64,000 bases of DNA from Tigriopus japonicus (Eukaryota > Arthropoda > Copepoda > Harpacticoida > Harpacticidae). The stretch is from contig CM021322.1 in NCBI GenBank assembly GCA_010645155.1, positions 3,214,508 to 3,278,507 on the forward strand. The letters are read 5' to 3'. Below are positions 60,620 to 64,000 of this stretch, in pieces. The notes under the pieces were generated by a model. It did no database searches. It worked only from the letters and a program-made list of their open reading frames with translations, and was not told where the DNA came from. Every line of letters starts with the position of its first letter. Within the stretch, counting starts at the first letter, position 1. Made by a program: the position numbers and the translations under genes.

Positions 60620-61240
60620 ATGAGACTACTTGACAAAACAGTTACTTCAACTACTCGACATAAGTGCAATGCATTTCTTACAATCGGATTAATTTCTTTT
60701 GCAATAACGAAAGCATCGTTTGATTTAGGTATCCTAAAAAAGAGAGAAACCAGTAGTGTTAAGAAGTCCTTGAGGCTTTTTTTGCGTCGAGGGGTGATTT
60801 ATCCGAGAGGAGGTCCTTATCTGTCGAAATGCTACAAATCAAGCCTGACTTGTCTGCCCCCTGATGACACTAATGAATTACCCTTCTCCACTTTATCCGA
60901 TTGTGTAGTGCTTGTGTGTATGCGTTTCAATTGTGCCGAAATATCGCTAAAAAAGGCTTTCCTATTTTATTTCCCATGCATGCATGCCTTACTTCATGGA
61001 ATAGTAGACTCATCCCATGGTCTGGGAAATTGGCCTAAGCAGAATCAGATTATCTATTCGGTCCATCGGATGCACAAGTCATATCAAGAACAAAAACAAA
61101 ACAGATATTTCGGTTCAGGCCATCAGATAAACCACCAGAAGTTCAAGAGCATAATATTTGCATTTGGTGGTGTTCTTCAGGGGATCATTGTCGCTCGTCG
61201 AACGATCCAGCCAACATGTAAAAGGGAGCGTTCATTTTAG
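60620..61240 (+). CDS. Uncertain ORF, 206 codons
   Basis: The longest open frame outside the transposons, from a true ATG to a stop. I recognise no domain, signal peptide or membrane segment. It contains CMHALLHGIVDSSHG and several Lys/Arg-rich stretches. The composition is not strongly protein-like and no splice sites are needed. An ORF of this length is uncommon but possible by chance in ~40% GC sequence. It might be a lineage-specific gene, or noise. Confidence 0.2.
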   Translation: MRLLDKTVTSTTRHKCNAFLTIGLISFAITKASFDLGILKKRETSSVKKSLRLFLRRGVIYPRGGPYLSKCYKSSLTCLPPDDTNELPFSTLSDCVVLVCMRFNCAEISLKKAFLFYFPCMHALLHGIVDSSHGLGNWPKQNQIIYSVHRMHKSYQEQKQNRYFGSGHQINHQKFKSIIFAFGGVLQGIIVARRTIQPTCKRERSF

Positions 61241-61379
61241 TGTCGAACGCGATGGACTAGAATGGATATCTAAGTCGTACTCGTTGATGTGAGCGCGGGA
61301 AAATTGAGCAGGTGTTCCCTTCAACCGTTCAAATCAAACACCACGAAATTGGTGACCGGACCATCTCTTCGCTCTCCAT

Positions 61380-61399
61380 AAGCAAGCAAGCAAGCAACA
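61380..61399. repeat. (AAGC)n microsatellite
   Basis: About four AAGC units just upstream of the small ORF at 61406. Confidence 0.8.
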
Positions 61400-61405
61400 A
61401 GCCGG

Positions 61406-61564
61406 ATGGACTGCCTCAGGTCGATTGTTGAAGAACTGGATCCGAGAACAATCTTTGGTACACCAATGAACAACCGGACGGCTTCTCAACCACCATCGGA
61501 TCATCCACACCAACATCATCATCACTGTAGTGAGGATTTAGATTTGGAGGAGAGCAAACATTAG
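61406..61564 (+). CDS. Uncertain small ORF, 52 residues
   Basis: ATG to TAG. It begins MDCLRSIVEELDPRTIFGTP, passes through a His-rich HPHQHHHH segment and ends in an acidic tail (SEDLDLEESKH). The residue make-up looks more protein-like than most frames around it. It could be a small protein, an upstream ORF, or part of an exon. No family is recognised. Confidence 0.25.
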   Translation: MDCLRSIVEELDPRTIFGTPMNNRTASQPPSDHPHQHHHHCSEDLDLEESKH

Positions 61565-64000
61565 AAACACACAGTGGCCATGACAGTTGACAAGACGAGA
61601 TAGACATCTCGAATGAGCTCTTTCAAGCAGACAGGATCCTCCTTGAGCTGAACTAGAAACACCGATGAAAGATAGCCAAGTCTTGAATTATCTCTCTCAT
61701 CGAAAACGAATATGAAGCTTCTTATACAGCGTGTTCATATAGAATGTTGAAGTAATTAACAACCGATAATGACATGGGGGTAGGCTTATGAAAATGGTGG
61801 TAAAATGAGTGAAAACATCGATCTAAATTTATGAAATGCCTAGTTAAGTGATGAGGAGTGTCTTTTCATTTTTCGAACCATTATGAGCAATGACGCCTTT
61901 GTTTTCTTCACAGGTCTTCAATTGGCCTTGAAGCCAGGTACGCGATTTCCAATTGGCATCCTGCACGATTAAAAAGGCCTGAACCAGCATCTTTTATGAG
62001 GTTTTATCTATCGGAGCCCTTTGTCATAAAAATCTTCTAAAACATAAAGAGTGCGGTACAAGGCTTCAAGATCGTCAACATATGAATATTCGACTAAATG
62101 CAAATCATGACCATCATCCGAGTCTGTAACCAATCAATTTGACCAATGTAACGAATGCAACCATGAGCCATCCAACCAACCTGGGACGTTTTGTTATTTG
62201 TTGAATCATTTGCCAGCTGGTGCCCGACATGTATTACAGACTGCATTGGATTGTATTCCTAGAGAGTAAGAGAGAGAGGGTGGGGGATTGGTTTGTTCGG
62301 GTGGTAATCATCATCCCTGTTGAACCAGACCTAAGAAGATAACATGATCCCTGGTCCCCCATCCTCCCACCTACCTATATGACCAACCAACCGACTTTCT
62401 CACGTTATTAGTGACTACTATTCATACACACTTTACTAATAAAAGAAACACTTGGGAAAAGGATGAAGATGGAAAATCAAGGGATAGAAGCGTTATCGAT
62501 GGGAAATTTAACGAGTTAAACTTCAGAGCTCTTTGACGAAAATGACTGGTTGGAATGAGACTGACAGGCAGATGGATGATACCCAAGGGGTTGTTGTTTG
62601 CTCCAAAATTGGCCATTTCGAGGTGCTTTCTTCATCTCGGAGTATTGTGTTTGTTGCCAGGTTTTGCTGATTCCACTTGATCTCTCCTTTGGAATAACAA
62701 GTGTTGGCTCTTATTTTTCCCCTCCCTGCCGAGGTTCTCATGAAATCATGGGAAAGCACTTCCCGCTAAATGGATAGGTTTGAAAAGCAGGTACGTGATT
62801 TATTGGAACTTTGTCCTTATCTTTGATTTAGTAAGCCAGTCTTACATAAAAGAGGCTTGTAATGAAGGCGATCAGGTGGAACCAAAGTGGAAGAGAAATC
62901 GAGACAAGGGTGGATTAGGAGATCGCTCGCGCATCCCTCGGATTAAAATTCGGATTGGATGGCGTCCGTTCCCTTTCAATCTTCATCAATTATTAAGAGA
63001 ATGCGATGTGGACTAGATTAATTCGTGGGAACTTTGAAGTATTTCAAATTCTGGTTAAATGGGCGTAAGTCAGCGAGTTGTGAACAAGATCCATCCCATC
63101 CATTCTCTCTCGTGTGCGGGGATTTCGAAACAAAATCTACATTTTCAATTTTTTACCTAATACGCCGTGGAGGGCGCGATTTAAGCCACTAGGCGGCTAA
63201 AATGTAAATCAGTCACGTGGTCCGATGTGATAATCCGTGTCAGTTTGATGGATTGGATGTGATTCCTCATTTCAAAAAGGCTCGTCTTGTGTTGTGTGAA
63301 CTCGTGTTTTTCGAATCGAATTTTGATTTTAATCGACACGCCCCAATTGTTTGCCTTTCATGTTCTGGGATAGCAAACATTGAGGCTTCCAGAAAAGCAC
63401 AAAAAGGTCTCTTTTTCTCGAGTTTATTACAGATATAAAGGAAGATTTAAGGCCTTACAAGTTTTTTTTCGAATTTGTAATCTTAAGCGTATTGTTGGTC
63501 ACGAATAGTGAATAAGAAGGGATATGAACTTCCTCTTCAATTGAAAAAACGGTCATCTAACCTAGTATTCGGACATGACAAGGTTACATGTTTTGAAATG
63601 TTGACCCCTTTTTTTTATTTTTCAGGCGTTTTAGTACCTTCAAAAAACAGTTCGACCGTTCTTTTTTGTTGTTCAAAAGTGAGGGATGCATCTTTTTGAA
63701 GAATCTGAAAATATGCTAATCGGAATTGAGTTTTGGATCATTTTTCTGCAATTTTCACGGAATGTCACCCAATTCAGAGAAAGATTGGATGCAGTCAAAG
63801 GGTTGTATTTTTGAGACTGGATGAACATCACTATTGAAGGATTGATGAAGTTCAACCGCAGAATAATAGATAGATGGTTCTTTGAAATTTGATCCATGAT
63901 CCTCTTTCACCCGCCCAATATTAGGAAATACAATACAAGGACAATCAGATTGATGTTGAAACCATTTGGAATTTGTATGGCGACGTTCAAGTTGGATTGG
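61565..64000. other. No gene recognised
   Basis: Contains one possible first coding exon: ATG 62770 reading MDRFEKQ then a GTACGT donor at 62791. This is unsupported by any downstream exon within the window. Remaining ORFs are short and featureless. Confidence 0.4.

Overview
This is a eukaryotic, animal nuclear window of roughly 40% GC. It has spliced genes with long introns, no operons, and many transposable elements of typically metazoan families (Ty3/gypsy, CR1-like LINE, mariner, hAT, foldback). An arthropod, perhaps a crustacean such as a copepod, is my best guess, but the sequence does not fix the species.

Only one host gene is recognised with good support: a three-exon minus-strand gene (21932 down to 16292). 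It encodes a 150-residue ankyrin-repeat protein with an RVRF protein-phosphatase-1 docking motif, closest in layout to PPP1R27. A second likely host gene is a small single-exon ORF (40132-40482) with a signal peptide, a furin-type RNKR site and a downstream AATAAA, which reads as a secreted precursor. Everything else coding belongs to transposons or is too weak to call.

Layout: 1-4.2 kb holds a mariner-like end fragment, a large foldback-like structure with inverted 14-bp tandem arrays, and a 686-bp hAT-type MITE. 9.1-14.7 kb holds a 31-bp perfect palindrome flanked by a near-8-bp duplication, two decayed mariner-like elements and a CCGAAAG MITE. 16.3-21.9 kb is the ankyrin gene. 25.4-27.5 kb holds a second CCGAAAG MITE, a hairpin, and a compact foldback element with inverted 17-bp arrays and a 9-bp target duplication. 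29.3-32.5 kb is a 3.1-kb element with hAT-type ends whose interior does not look like a normal hAT transposase. 32.9-37.8 kb is a complete, apparently young Ty3/gypsy LTR retrotransposon (identical LTRs, 5-bp target duplication, one intact 1399-codon gag-pol ORF). 39.2-46 kb holds a third CCGAAAG MITE, the secreted-peptide gene, a tRNA-derived SINE-like repeat and a CR1-like LINE that has lost the catalytic core of its reverse transcriptase. From about 48.3 kb to the end the window is nearly free of recognisable transposons and genes, with only a small inverted repeat and weak ORFs.

The most interesting signals are the two independent inverted-tandem-array (foldback) structures, the hAT-ended element with an unfamiliar cysteine-rich protein, the 31-bp palindrome that looks like a minimal hAT derivative, and the intact LTR element.
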